Shown: one piece after another, positions 56,758 through 64,000 of the stretch | Layout: each line of letters begins with the position of its first letter | Numbering within the stretch: the first letter of the stretch is position 1 | Assembly: GCF_000215705.1 (NCBI RefSeq) | Contig: NC_015677.1 | Coordinates: forward strand, 2,058,001 to 2,122,000 | Reading direction: 5' to 3' | From: Ramlibacter tataouinensis TTB310 | Lineage (GTDB): Bacteria > Pseudomonadota > Gammaproteobacteria > Burkholderiales > Burkholderiaceae_C | DNA: 64,000 nucleotides | The notes under the pieces: model-generated | The model's database searches: none | The model's input: only the letters and a program-made list of their open reading frames with translations | What the model was told of the DNA's origin: nothing | Translations under genes and position numbers: made by a program

Positions 56758-58860
56758 TCAGCCGTTGAAGGTCTTGCCTTCGGCGACCAGGCGCTTGATC
56801 AGCGGGGCCGGCTCCCAGAACTTCGCGTCGTCCCGCGGGTTCTGCTGGAAGCGCTTCATGGCCTGCATCACGTTGAACAGGCCCACCTGGTCGGCATACA
56901 GCATGGGGCCGCCGCGGTGGATGGGGAAGCCGTAGCCGGTGAGGTACACCATGTCGATGTCGCTGGCGCGCGAGGCGATGCCTTCCTCCAGGATGTGCGC
57001 GCCCTCGTTGACCAGGGCGTAGACCAGGCGCTGGACGATCTCCTCGTCGGAGATCTTGCGCGGCTCGATGCCCAGTTCCTTGCGGTGCGCGGCGATCATG
57101 TCCTCCACCAGCTTGGAGGGGATGGCGTCGCGCTTGCCGGCCTGGTAGTCGTACCAGCCGGCGCCGGTCTTCTGGCCGAAGCGGCCCAGCTCGCACAGCT
57201 TGTCGGCGGTGCGGCTGTACTTCATGTCGGCGCGCTCGGTGGCGCGGCGCTTGCGGATGGCCCAGCCGATGTCGTTGCCGGCCAGGTCGCCCATGCGGAA
57301 CGGGCCCATGGCGAAGCCGAACTTCTCGATGGCCTTGTCCACCTGCTGCGGCGTGGCGCCTTCGTCCAGCAGGAAGCCGGCCTGGCGGCTGTACTGCTCG
57401 ATCATGCGGTTGCCGATGAAGCCGTCGCACACGCCGGAAACCACGGCGGTCTTCTTGATCTTCTTGGCCAGCTGCATCACGGTGGCCAGCACGTCCTTCG
57501 CCGTCTTGCCGCCGCGCACCACCTCCAGCAGCTTCATCACGTTGGCCGGGCTGAAGAAGTGCATGCCGACCACGTCCTGCGGGCGCTTGGTGAAGGCGGC
57601 GATCTTGTTGACGTCCAGGGTGGAGGTGTTGGAGGCCAGGATGGCGCCCTTCTTCATCACGCCGTCCAGCGTCTCGAACACCTTCTGCTTGACGCCCATC
57701 TCCTCGAACACGGCCTCGATCACAAGGTCGGCCTGCGCCAGGTCCTGGTAGTCCAGCGTGGTCTTGAGCAGGGACATGCGCTGCTCGTACTTGTCCTGCT
57801 TGAGCTTGCCCTTCTTGATCTGGGCCTCATAGTTCTTGCGGATGGTGGAGATGCCGCGGTCCAGCGCCTCCTGCTTCATCTCGAGGATGGTGACCGGGAT
57901 GCCGGCGTTCAGGAAGTTCATGGAGATGCCGCCGCCCATGGTGCCGGCGCCGATCACGGCCACGGCCTTGATCTCGCGCTGCGGCGTGTCTTCCGGGACA
58001 TCAGGGATCTTGCTGGCCGCGCGTTCGGCCATGAAGATGTGGCGCAGCGCCCGGCTCTCGGGCGTGAACATCAGGTTGGTGAAGATCTCGCGCTCGAGCG
58101 TCATGCCCTCGTCGAACTTCTTCCTGGTGGCGAACTCCACGGCGTCCACGCACTTGACCGGCGCCGGGAAGTTCTTGGCCATGCCCTTGACCATGTTGCG
58201 CGCGAACTGGAAGTAGGCGTCGCCCTGGGGATGCTTGCACGGCAGGTTGCGCACCAGCGGCAGGGGCCGCGTGTCCGCCACCGAGCGGGCGAATGCCAGG
58301 GCCTCTTCCTGCAGGGCCTGCGCCGAGGATGCCATCTTGTCGAACAGCTTCTGGCCCGGCTGCTGCGCCAGCAGCTCGCTCTTGACCGGCTCGCCGCTGA
58401 CGATCATGTTGAGCGCGGTCTCGACGCCCAGCACGCGCGGCAGGCGCTGCGTGCCGCCGGCACCGGGGATCAGGCCCAGCTTCACCTCTGGCAGCGCGAT
58501 GTTGGCGCCCGGCGCGGCGATGCGGTAATGGCAGCCCAGCGAAAGCTCGAGGCCGCCGCCCATGGCCACGGAGTGGATCGCGGCCACCACCGGCTTGGAC
58601 GAGTTCTCCATCGCCAGGATCACGGACAGCAGGTTGGGTTCCGCCACTGCCTTGGGGGTGCCGAACTCCTTGATGTCGGCGCCGCCGGAGAAGGCCTTGC
58701 CCGCGCCGGTGATGACGATGGCCTTGACGCTGCCATCGGCATTGGCCTTCTCCAGGCCCTGGGTGAGCGCCACGCGGGTGGCCAGGCCCAGTCCGTTGAC
58801 GGGCGGGTTGTTCATCGTGATCACGGCGACGTCGCCGTGCACCTTGTATTCAGCCGTCAT
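56758..58860 (-). CDS. Bifunctional enoyl-CoA hydratase / 3-hydroxyacyl-CoA dehydrogenase (FadB/FadJ-like)
   Basis: A protein of 700 residues. N-terminal crotonase domain (about 1-190; [32 protein letters not shown] with the catalytic Glu), Rossmann NAD domain ([11 protein letters not shown], about 310), the catalytic His in [16 protein letters not shown], and C-terminal 3HCDH domains to residue 690. It performs hydration and NAD-linked oxidation in beta-oxidation. First gene of the lipid operon, preceded by TAGAAT at 58906-58911. Confidence 0.95.
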   Translation of the reverse strand: MTAEYKVHGDVAVITMNNPPVNGLGLATRVALTQGLEKANADGSVKAIVITGAGKAFSGGADIKEFGTPKAVAEPNLLSVILAMENSSKPVVAAIHSVAMGGGLELSLGCHYRIAAPGANIALPEVKLGLIPGAGGTQRLPRVLGVETALNMIVSGEPVKSELLAQQPGQKLFDKMASSAQALQEEALAFARSVADTRPLPLVRNLPCKHPQGDAYFQFARNMVKGMAKNFPAPVKCVDAVEFATRKKFDEGMTLEREIFTNLMFTPESRALRHIFMAERAASKIPDVPEDTPQREIKAVAVIGAGTMGGGISMNFLNAGIPVTILEMKQEALDRGISTIRKNYEAQIKKGKLKQDKYEQRMSLLKTTLDYQDLAQADLVIEAVFEEMGVKQKVFETLDGVMKKGAILASNTSTLDVNKIAAFTKRPQDVVGMHFFSPANVMKLLEVVRGGKTAKDVLATVMQLAKKIKKTAVVSGVCDGFIGNRMIEQYSRQAGFLLDEGATPQQVDKAIEKFGFAMGPFRMGDLAGNDIGWAIRKRRATERADMKYSRTADKLCELGRFGQKTGAGWYDYQAGKRDAIPSKLVEDMIAAHRKELGIEPRKISDEEIVQRLVYALVNEGAHILEEGIASRASDIDMVYLTGYGFPIHRGGPMLYADQVGLFNVMQAMKRFQQNPRDDAKFWEPAPLIKRLVAEGKTFNG

Positions 58861-58905
58861 GCGGGTTCCCTTCAGGAGTCAAAAAGAACGGTCGTGCGAT
58901 TTTGG

Positions 58906-58911
58906 ATTCTA
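58906..58911 (-). promoter_or_regulatory. -10 hexamer of the beta-oxidation operon
   Basis: TAGAAT on the minus strand gives a leader of about 40 nt to the ATG at 58860, with a GAAGGGAA ribosome site. No clear -35; a regulator may assist. Confidence 0.4.
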
Positions 58912-59073
58912 GGGCCGTGGACATGGCTGGCCTGTGGTTTTGTCGCAGGCGGGACAGAGCCTGCAAACTGCTTAAGTGCTCTTACGCTTGAGCTGGCACG
59001 CGGGACATGACATCCTCGTCCCTCGGCATCCGCACCGCGGCTGCATAACCGTTGGACGGAGGGGTCGATCTTC

Positions 59074-59805
59074 ATGCCTCGACCTGTGAGGGAAAATTCC
59101 ATGCACGTCACTGAACAACAAGGCATCTGCCCGGCCACCGGCTGGGCGGCTGCCGCCGGGGAAGCCGTGCCTCCACGCACCAAGATGATGTCCGACGGCG
59201 CACGCAAGACCCTGCGATTCCAGGTCATGCGCACGGCCGACGAAAGGTCGGCCCTTGCCGGCCTGCGCCAGCACGCCGCCTTGACCGTCGAACAAGACCT
59301 GGGTCTGGAGCTGGCTCCCTTCGAAAGCAGGAGGGACGAGATCGGCATCGTGGGCGCCATCTTCCTGGAAGAAAGGCTGGTCGCCACCATCCGGTTTGTT
59401 CCTACGGGTTACGGCATGACGGGCGCCGAACGCTTGCCAGGCGATCTCATCCCGGACAAGAACATCCTGCGGCCCGGTAGCTGGGAGGTTGGCAGGCTCA
59501 TCATGCAGCCCGGGGATCGCCATCCCGAGCTGCTGGCCCGGTGCCTCACGCTGGCCCTCCAGGAGCTGATCAGGCTGCACGAGGTCCGCTGCTTCCACGG
59601 CACCACCACCCTGCCCATGGCCCGGCTGTGGCGCCGCTTCGGCATGAGGACGGCGCTGACGGCCATCGGGTCCAGCGGCAAGCCTTATGCCTTGTTGTTC
59701 GGGAAAGTATCGGACGTCGCCGCGGCCTTGAGCGTGCTGGAAAGCGCGCGCGCCGCGCCTGGGGACATTTGCTACAGTGCCCCGGCGCTCCGGCGCATGG
59801 CTTGA
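59074..59805 (+). CDS. FeeM/LuxI-like N-acyl (amino acid) synthase, GNAT fold
   Basis: A protein of 243 residues (or 234 from ATG 59101; both have GGAGG-like sites). The core resembles N-acyl amino acid synthases and LuxI-type synthases: LRQHAALTVEQDLGLEL, EIGIVGAIFLEERLVATIRFVPT, then SWEVGRLIMQPGDR, the place of the conserved WE(L/V)xR of LuxI/FeeM, and a later TTLPMARLWRRFGM. These enzymes take an acyl chain from ACP and join it to an amine or amino acid. It is followed 14 nt later by a CqsS-like sensor kinase. The exact product is unknown. It lies in a less GC-rich intergenic setting after the lipid operon. Confidence 0.7.
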   Translation: MPRPVRENSMHVTEQQGICPATGWAAAAGEAVPPRTKMMSDGARKTLRFQVMRTADERSALAGLRQHAALTVEQDLGLELAPFESRRDEIGIVGAIFLEERLVATIRFVPTGYGMTGAERLPGDLIPDKNILRPGSWEVGRLIMQPGDRHPELLARCLTLALQELIRLHEVRCFHGTTTLPMARLWRRFGMRTALTAIGSSGKPYALLFGKVSDVAAALSVLESARAAPGDICYSAPALRRMA

Positions 59806-59819
59806 AGCAAGGGAGAGGA

Positions 59820-62357
59820 ATGGACATGAAAAAGCTGATAGCGACCCTGTACGACGGTTACCGGCATCACCACGAGTCGAACAAGTCTCTGCTGCAGTGG
59901 ATCGGCGTCGTCGGCTCCATCGCATTTCCGCTGCTCTATGCCGCACGGCTGACGGGCAAGCTGCCGCCCCGGTATGACGACCTGAATTTTCGGCTCGCAG
60001 CCATCGTCCTGTGCCTGTTCCTGGCACTGCGCCGGTGGTGGCCGGAGCGCCTGCGGCCGTTCTACCTGCCCTACTCCTACCTGACCATCTTCTACTGTCT
60101 GGCCTTCCTGCTGCCGTTCACCCTGCTGCAGAACAAGGCGGCGGCCAACACCATCGTCAACGTGGTGATAGGAGCCGTTCTCATCATCCTGCTGACGGAC
60201 TGGCGCAACACCATCGTCATGCTGGTGACGGGCTATGTGATGGCGGTGGTCGTCTACTGGACGGTCAGTCCCGGCGCCCAGCTGCCAGCCGAGTTCCTCT
60301 ATTGGTGGGTTCCCCTGTCGGGCATCCTCATCGCCGGCGGCGGCCTGTCCAAGTACGCCGAGAAGCGCGCCGAGCTGGAACGCATGCGCGGCCTCTATTC
60401 CGGCCTGGCCGGCTCCATCGCGCACGAGATGCGCAACCCGCTCGCGCAGATCCGCCAGGTGCTGGACCAGATCGCCGCCGCCGTCCCGGCGCCGCAGGGC
60501 GGCATGCCTGCCGTGCTGTCGCCCGAGCAGGCGGCCGCCGTGACCCGCAGCATCGCGCAAGGCCAGCAGGCCGTCACGCGGGGACTGCAGGCCATCACGG
60601 TGACCTTGCAGCAGCTCAACACCAACGCGCTGGACGCCTCCACGTTCACCCGCCTGTCCGCCGCGCAGTGCGTGCGCAAGGCGGTGGACGAGTATGCCTA
60701 CGACGACGAGTCCCAGCGGGCCAAGGTGTCGGTGCAGGTGCGCGGCGATTTCACGTTCAAGGGGGAGCCCACCGCGTTCCTGATGGTGCTGTACAACCTC
60801 ATCAAGAACGCCCTGTACTACCTGCCGGTGCATCCCGGCGCCACGCTCTCCATCACCGTCGCGCGCGAGGCGGGCCACCGCATCGTCGTGCGCGACACGG
60901 GCCCGGGCATCGCCCCTGCCGTGCAGGCGCGCCTGTTCCAGGAATTCCACAGCGCGGGCAAGCCCGAGGGCACGGGGCTGGGCCTGGCCTTCTGCCGGCG
61001 GGTGATGCGCGCCTTCGGCGGCGACATCACCTGCCGCTCCACGCTGGGCGAGTTCACCGAGTTCACGATGACCTTTCCCGAAGTCGCGCCGGACGGGCAG
61101 GAGCAGCGGCCGGACACCGCATCGCACTTGCGCAGCCTGCTGGCCGGCAAGCGCGTTCTGGTCGTCGACGACGATCCCAACCTGCGCAAGGCCACGGTCG
61201 CCCGGCTGACGGCCGCCGACTGCGGGGCCGACGAGGCCGGCAGCGGCGCGGCCGCGCTGGACATGCTGGCCCGGGTGGCTTACGACATGGTGGTCATGGA
61301 CATCCGCATGCCGGGCCTGGATGGCCTGGAGACCACCCGGCTGATCCGGCAAGGCAAGGTCCCCGGGAGGGAACGCACACCCGTGATCGGCTTCAGCGCC
61401 GAGCCCGCCGGGTGGGAGGCTGGTGGACGTCGGGCCGGGATGGATGGTTTCCTCGCCAAGGGCTGCAGCGACGCCGAGTGGACCCAGGCGGTCGTGGCGG
61501 TCATGACCGCCCGCCCCGCGCAGGCCGAACGGACCGGCGCGGCCTGGAAGGGCACCACGGTGCTGCTGGCCGAAGACAGCGCGTTGAACCGCTCCCTGAC
61601 CCGGACCCGCCTGGCCGAACTGGGCATGGAGGTTGTCGAGGCGGCGCATGGCCGGGAGGTGCTGCAGCTGGTGGGTGCGGGCGTGCGGCCCACGGTGATC
61701 CTGATGGACATGCACATGCCCGGGATGGACGGCATCGCCACCACCCAGGCGCTGCGGGCCCTGCCCGCGCCGGCCGGCAAGACGCCCATTCTTGCGCTCA
61801 CCGCGCATGTCTCGGCGGCGCAATCGCAGGCCGCGATGGCCGCCGGCATGGACGGCGTCCTGACCAAGCCCCTGGACGTGCCCATGCTGCTGGGTGAGTT
61901 GGCGCGCCTGCTGGGCGGAACGCCGGCAGCCAGCCCGTCCCGGCAGGAGACGCCGCACGACGGCGGCACGCCGACGCTGCTCAACACCGAGCGCGCCGAC
62001 GAGTTCCGCCGGCTCGGCATCCTGGACGAGCTGTTTCCCATGTGCCTGGCGGACATCCGCCAGCTGACGCAGCGGCTGGAAGCCTGCGCGGCCTCCGCGG
62101 ACCGTGACGGCGCCTACATGGCCCTGCATTCGCTGCTGGGGGCCAGCGGCGAGATCGGGGCGCAGGCCCTGCACGAGACCGCCCAGGGATGCTACCGGGC
62201 GCTGTCGCAGGGCGAATGGCCGCAGCCGCGCGACTGGCCGGCCCGCATCGCGGGGCTGGCGAGCGCCACCGAGGAGGCGGTGCTGGCTGCCTATGCGCTG
62301 CGGCCGGCGGCGGCCGCGCCCGCGTCTCAGACCTCCAGCCACTCCTTGCGCGTGTAG
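59820..62357 (+). CDS. CqsS/LqsS-like hybrid sensor histidine kinase with two receivers and Hpt
   Basis: A protein of 845 residues (843 if started at ATG 59826). The N-terminal six-helix membrane domain (about 20-180; SLLQWIGVVGSIAFPLLYAARLTGKLPPRYDDLNFRL, WPERLRPFYLPYSYLTIFYCLAF, in part) reads like the CqsS/LqsS receptors of alpha-hydroxyketone signals. Then HisKA with His202 (GSIAHEMRNPLAQIRQ), ATPase (N-box IKNALYYLP, VRDTGPGI, GTGLGLAF), receiver 1 (Asp494), receiver 2 (Asp630, LTKPLD) and a C-terminal Hpt domain (His770 in ALHSLLGASGEIGAQAL). A full internal phosphorelay is possible. Receiver 1 has Ser for Thr and AKG instead of KP. It overlaps livF by 31 nt at the 3' end (convergent). 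Confidence 0.9.
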   Translation: MDMKKLIATLYDGYRHHHESNKSLLQWIGVVGSIAFPLLYAARLTGKLPPRYDDLNFRLAAIVLCLFLALRRWWPERLRPFYLPYSYLTIFYCLAFLLPFTLLQNKAAANTIVNVVIGAVLIILLTDWRNTIVMLVTGYVMAVVVYWTVSPGAQLPAEFLYWWVPLSGILIAGGGLSKYAEKRAELERMRGLYSGLAGSIAHEMRNPLAQIRQVLDQIAAAVPAPQGGMPAVLSPEQAAAVTRSIAQGQQAVTRGLQAITVTLQQLNTNALDASTFTRLSAAQCVRKAVDEYAYDDESQRAKVSVQVRGDFTFKGEPTAFLMVLYNLIKNALYYLPVHPGATLSITVAREAGHRIVVRDTGPGIAPAVQARLFQEFHSAGKPEGTGLGLAFCRRVMRAFGGDITCRSTLGEFTEFTMTFPEVAPDGQEQRPDTASHLRSLLAGKRVLVVDDDPNLRKATVARLTAADCGADEAGSGAAALDMLARVAYDMVVMDIRMPGLDGLETTRLIRQGKVPGRERTPVIGFSAEPAGWEAGGRRAGMDGFLAKGCSDAEWTQAVVAVMTARPAQAERTGAAWKGTTVLLAEDSALNRSLTRTRLAELGMEVVEAAHGREVLQLVGAGVRPTVILMDMHMPGMDGIATTQALRALPAPAGKTPILALTAHVSAAQSQAAMAAGMDGVLTKPLDVPMLLGELARLLGGTPAASPSRQETPHDGGTPTLLNTERADEFRRLGILDELFPMCLADIRQLTQRLEACAASADRDGAYMALHSLLGASGEIGAQALHETAQGCYRALSQGEWPQPRDWPARIAGLASATEEAVLAAYALRPAAAAPASQTSSHSLRV

Positions 62358-63022
62358 GCATCGGCCCGCAGGCCGTCGGGCGTTCCCTGGAACACGATGC
62401 TGCCGTGGCCCATCACCAGGGCCCGATCGGAGATCGCCATCGCAATGGTGAGCTTCTGCTCGATCAGCAGCACCGAGATGCCCCGGGCTTTCAGCGCCTT
62501 CAGGTAACCGCCCACCAGCTCGACGATCTTGGGCGCCAGCCCCTCGGTGGGCTCGTCGATGATGATGAGGTCGGGATCGCCCATCAGCGTGCGGCACAGC
62601 GTCAGCATCTGCTGCTCGCCGCCCGACAGCACCCCCGCCTCGGTGTGCTGGCGCTCCTTCAGGCGCGGGAACATGCGGTACATGTCGTCGAACGACCAGC
62701 GGCCGCTCTGCCCGGCGCGCTTTTGCCCCAGCATCAGGTTCTGGTGCACGGTGAGCTTGGGGAAGATGTCGCGGTTCTCCGGCACGTAGCCGATGCCCAG
62801 ATGGGCGATCTCGTAAGGCTTCCTTCCCAGCGTCTGCCGGCCTTTCCAGGCCACGCTGCCGGTGCACTCGACCATGCCCATGACGGCCTTGGCCGTGGTC
62901 GAGCGTCCCGAGCCATTGCGGCCCAGCAGGGCCACGATCTCGCCAGGCCGCACCTCGAAATTGACGCCATGCAGGACATGGCTCTTGCCGTAGAAGGCAT
63001 GCAGGTTGTCGACCTGGAGCAT
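62327..63022 (-). CDS. livF: Branched-chain amino acid ABC transporter ATP-binding protein LivF
   Basis: A protein of 231 residues. Signature LSGGEQQMLTLCRTL and Walker B LIIIDEPTEGLAP are intact, with a LivF-type N-terminus (LQVDNLHAFYGKSHVLHGV). Walker A reads GRNGSGRST, with Arg in the place of the essential Lys. It would energise uptake of branched-chain amino acids (or a related solute) with LivG. One nt downstream of livG. Confidence 0.9.
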   Translation of the reverse strand: MLQVDNLHAFYGKSHVLHGVNFEVRPGEIVALLGRNGSGRSTTAKAVMGMVECTGSVAWKGRQTLGRKPYEIAHLGIGYVPENRDIFPKLTVHQNLMLGQKRAGQSGRWSFDDMYRMFPRLKERQHTEAGVLSGGEQQMLTLCRTLMGDPDLIIIDEPTEGLAPKIVELVGGYLKALKARGISVLLIEQKLTIAMAISDRALVMGHGSIVFQGTPDGLRADAYTRKEWLEV

Positions 63023-63023
63023 C

Positions 63024-63803
63024 TCAGTGGCCTCCCGGCGTCTCGGCCACGTGCGAGCCCAGGTAGGCTTCCTGCACGCGCTGGTTGGCCCGCACGTTCT
63101 CGGGCGTGTCGAAGGCGATGACCTCGCCGTAGACCACCACCGCGATCCTGTCGGCCAGCCCGAACACCACGCCCATGTCGTGCTCCACCGTCAGCAGCGT
63201 CTTGCCCACCGTCACTTCCTTGATCAGCTCGATGAAGCGCCGGGTCTCGCTCCTGCTCATGCCGGCTGTGGGCTCGTCCAGCAGGATCACGCTGGCGCCG
63301 CCGCCGATGGTGATGCCGACCTCCAGCGCGCGCTGCTCGGCGTAGGTGAGGTTCATCGCGAGCACGTCGCGCTTCTTGTCCAGCCGGATCATTTCCATCA
63401 GCCGGTCGGCGCGCTCGTTGGCGTCGTCGAGGTCGGCCAGGAACTTCAGGAAGGTGTAGCGGTAGCCCAGGCTCCACAGCACGCTGCAGCGCAGGTTCTC
63501 GAAGACGCTGAGTTTGGGGAAGATGTTGGTGATCTGGAAGCTGCGCGACAGGCCCATGCGGTTGATCTCGAATGGCCGCTTGCCGTCGATGCGCTGCCCG
63601 TGCAGCAGGACCTGCCCGCTGGTCGGCTCGAAACGTCCACTGACGAGGTTGAACAGCGTGGACTTGCCGGCACCGTTGGGCCCGATCACGGCGATGCGCT
63701 CGCCGGGCGCCACCGCCAGGTTGGCGCCGCGGATGATCTCGGTCTTGCCGAAGCTCTTGCGCAGGTCTTTCAATTCGAGCGCGTAGGTCGAAGCGGCCGT
63801 CAT
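63024..63803 (-). CDS. livG: Branched-chain amino acid ABC transporter ATP-binding protein LivG
   Basis: A protein of 259 residues from ATG 63803, overlapping the livM stop (ATGA). Walker A GPNGAGKST, signature region LTYAEQRALEVG (without the usual SGG, as in LivG), Walker B SVILLDEPTAGMS, and the LivG-type C-terminus with VEHDMGVVFGLADRIAVVVYGEV (in part). It forms the second ATPase of the importer with LivF. Confidence 0.93.
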   Translation of the reverse strand: MTAASTYALELKDLRKSFGKTEIIRGANLAVAPGERIAVIGPNGAGKSTLFNLVSGRFEPTSGQVLLHGQRIDGKRPFEINRMGLSRSFQITNIFPKLSVFENLRCSVLWSLGYRYTFLKFLADLDDANERADRLMEMIRLDKKRDVLAMNLTYAEQRALEVGITIGGGASVILLDEPTAGMSRSETRRFIELIKEVTVGKTLLTVEHDMGVVFGLADRIAVVVYGEVIAFDTPENVRANQRVQEAYLGSHVAETPGGH

Positions 63804-64000
63804 GAGAGGGCCTCGCGACGCTTGATCTCCTTCTCTATGTACTCCTGGATCTCGCCCCATTGCCGGCTGAACTGGCGCCGCGCGAGCTCGAACAGGCCGA
63901 TGCCGGTGAGCATGACGAAGGCCGAGCCGAACCAGCTGTCCACGCTCCTGGGATCCAGCGCCGCGCCCATGAACTTCACCGTGCCGCCCGGCAGCGAACT
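63800..64000 (-). CDS. livM: Branched-chain amino acid ABC transporter permease LivM (partial, C-terminal end)
   Basis: The last 66 residues or so are present, ending SSLPGGTVKFMG...SWFGSAFVMLTGIGLFELARRQFSRQ and a cytoplasmic charged tail (EIQEYIEKEIKRREALS), a typical LivM C-terminus. The gene continues beyond the right edge. Its stop overlaps the livG start. Confidence 0.85.
   Translation of the reverse strand, partial: SSLPGGTVKFMGAALDPRSVDSWFGSAFVMLTGIGLFELARRQFSRQWGEIQEYIEKEIKRREALS

Noticed and set aside
54898..59010. A 1370-codon open frame on the plus strand across the lipid operon
   Set aside because: It is antisense to several clear genes (FadE-, FadA-, FadB-like). Its translation is His/Ala/Gly/Val-rich low-complexity sequence, as expected for long shadow frames in GC-rich DNA.

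Overview
The window is a very GC-rich bacterial chromosome segment, densely packed with genes. I infer a betaproteobacterium of the Burkholderiales, most likely a Comamonadaceae member (Ramlibacter/Variovorax-like). The basis is the order rimP-nusA-infB-rbfA-truB-typA, the yejABEF-type peptide importer, the TadA-dehalogenase fusion, TACAAT-type -10 boxes, and protein sequences that read as that group. No rRNA, tRNA, CRISPR array or insertion sequence was found. Almost everything is core or near-core chromosome, with a few accessory insertions.

Layout. 1-1205 (minus): stomatin-like QmcA and NfeD. 1340-3604: a PLP-dependent Arg/Lys/Orn decarboxylase. 3711-4505 (minus): FabI. 4543-10126: a YejABEF-type oligopeptide ABC importer. 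10139-18887: ArfB, then the transcription/translation operon rimP-nusA-infB-rbfA-truB-typA behind a strong promoter and a hairpin-plus-U attenuator. 18895-20900: an EamA exporter and a 3-hydroxyisobutyryl-CoA hydrolase. 20904-23254: a small membrane protein, SmpB, RatA-RnfH and a DUF4124 protein. 23404-27188: guaB and guaA, separated by a MazE/AbrB-PIN toxin-antitoxin pair. 27201-31573: DUF72, PaiB-like, a small membrane protein, the TadA-haloalkane dehalogenase fusion and LdcA. 31592-36765 (minus): a small orphan gene, an AT-rich gap, an ankyrin protein, TatD, PilZ, HolB, Tmk and MltG. 36821-40755: YgfZ, a thioesterase-GNAT fusion, an HSL-family hydrolase and an iron-type alcohol dehydrogenase. 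40793-43772 (minus): a coupled patatin / degenerate cyclase-like PEGA protein / Ser-Thr kinase cluster. 43886-47546: Tex, a LapA-domain protein and an Ogt-like protein. 47552-58860 (minus): a long lipid and acyl-CoA catabolism cluster. 59074-62357: a FeeM/LuxI-like N-acyl synthase followed by a CqsS-like hybrid sensor kinase. 62327-64000 (minus): the LivF-LivG-LivM end of a branched-chain amino acid ABC importer.

The most unusual signals are these. (1) A FeeM-like acyl synthase is paired with a kinase whose membrane domain resembles the CqsS/LqsS autoinducer receptors, a candidate signal synthase-receptor pair. (2) The tRNA deaminase TadA is fused to a DhlA-like haloalkane dehalogenase that lacks one halide-binding Trp. 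(3) A toxin-antitoxin pair sits inside the guanine-nucleotide operon. (4) A patatin, a degenerate nucleotide-cyclase-like protein and a protein kinase are translationally coupled. (5) At six genes a -10-like hexamer lies 6-8 nt before the start codon with no Shine-Dalgarno sequence, suggesting leaderless mRNAs. (6) LivF has Arg in place of the Walker A Lys.
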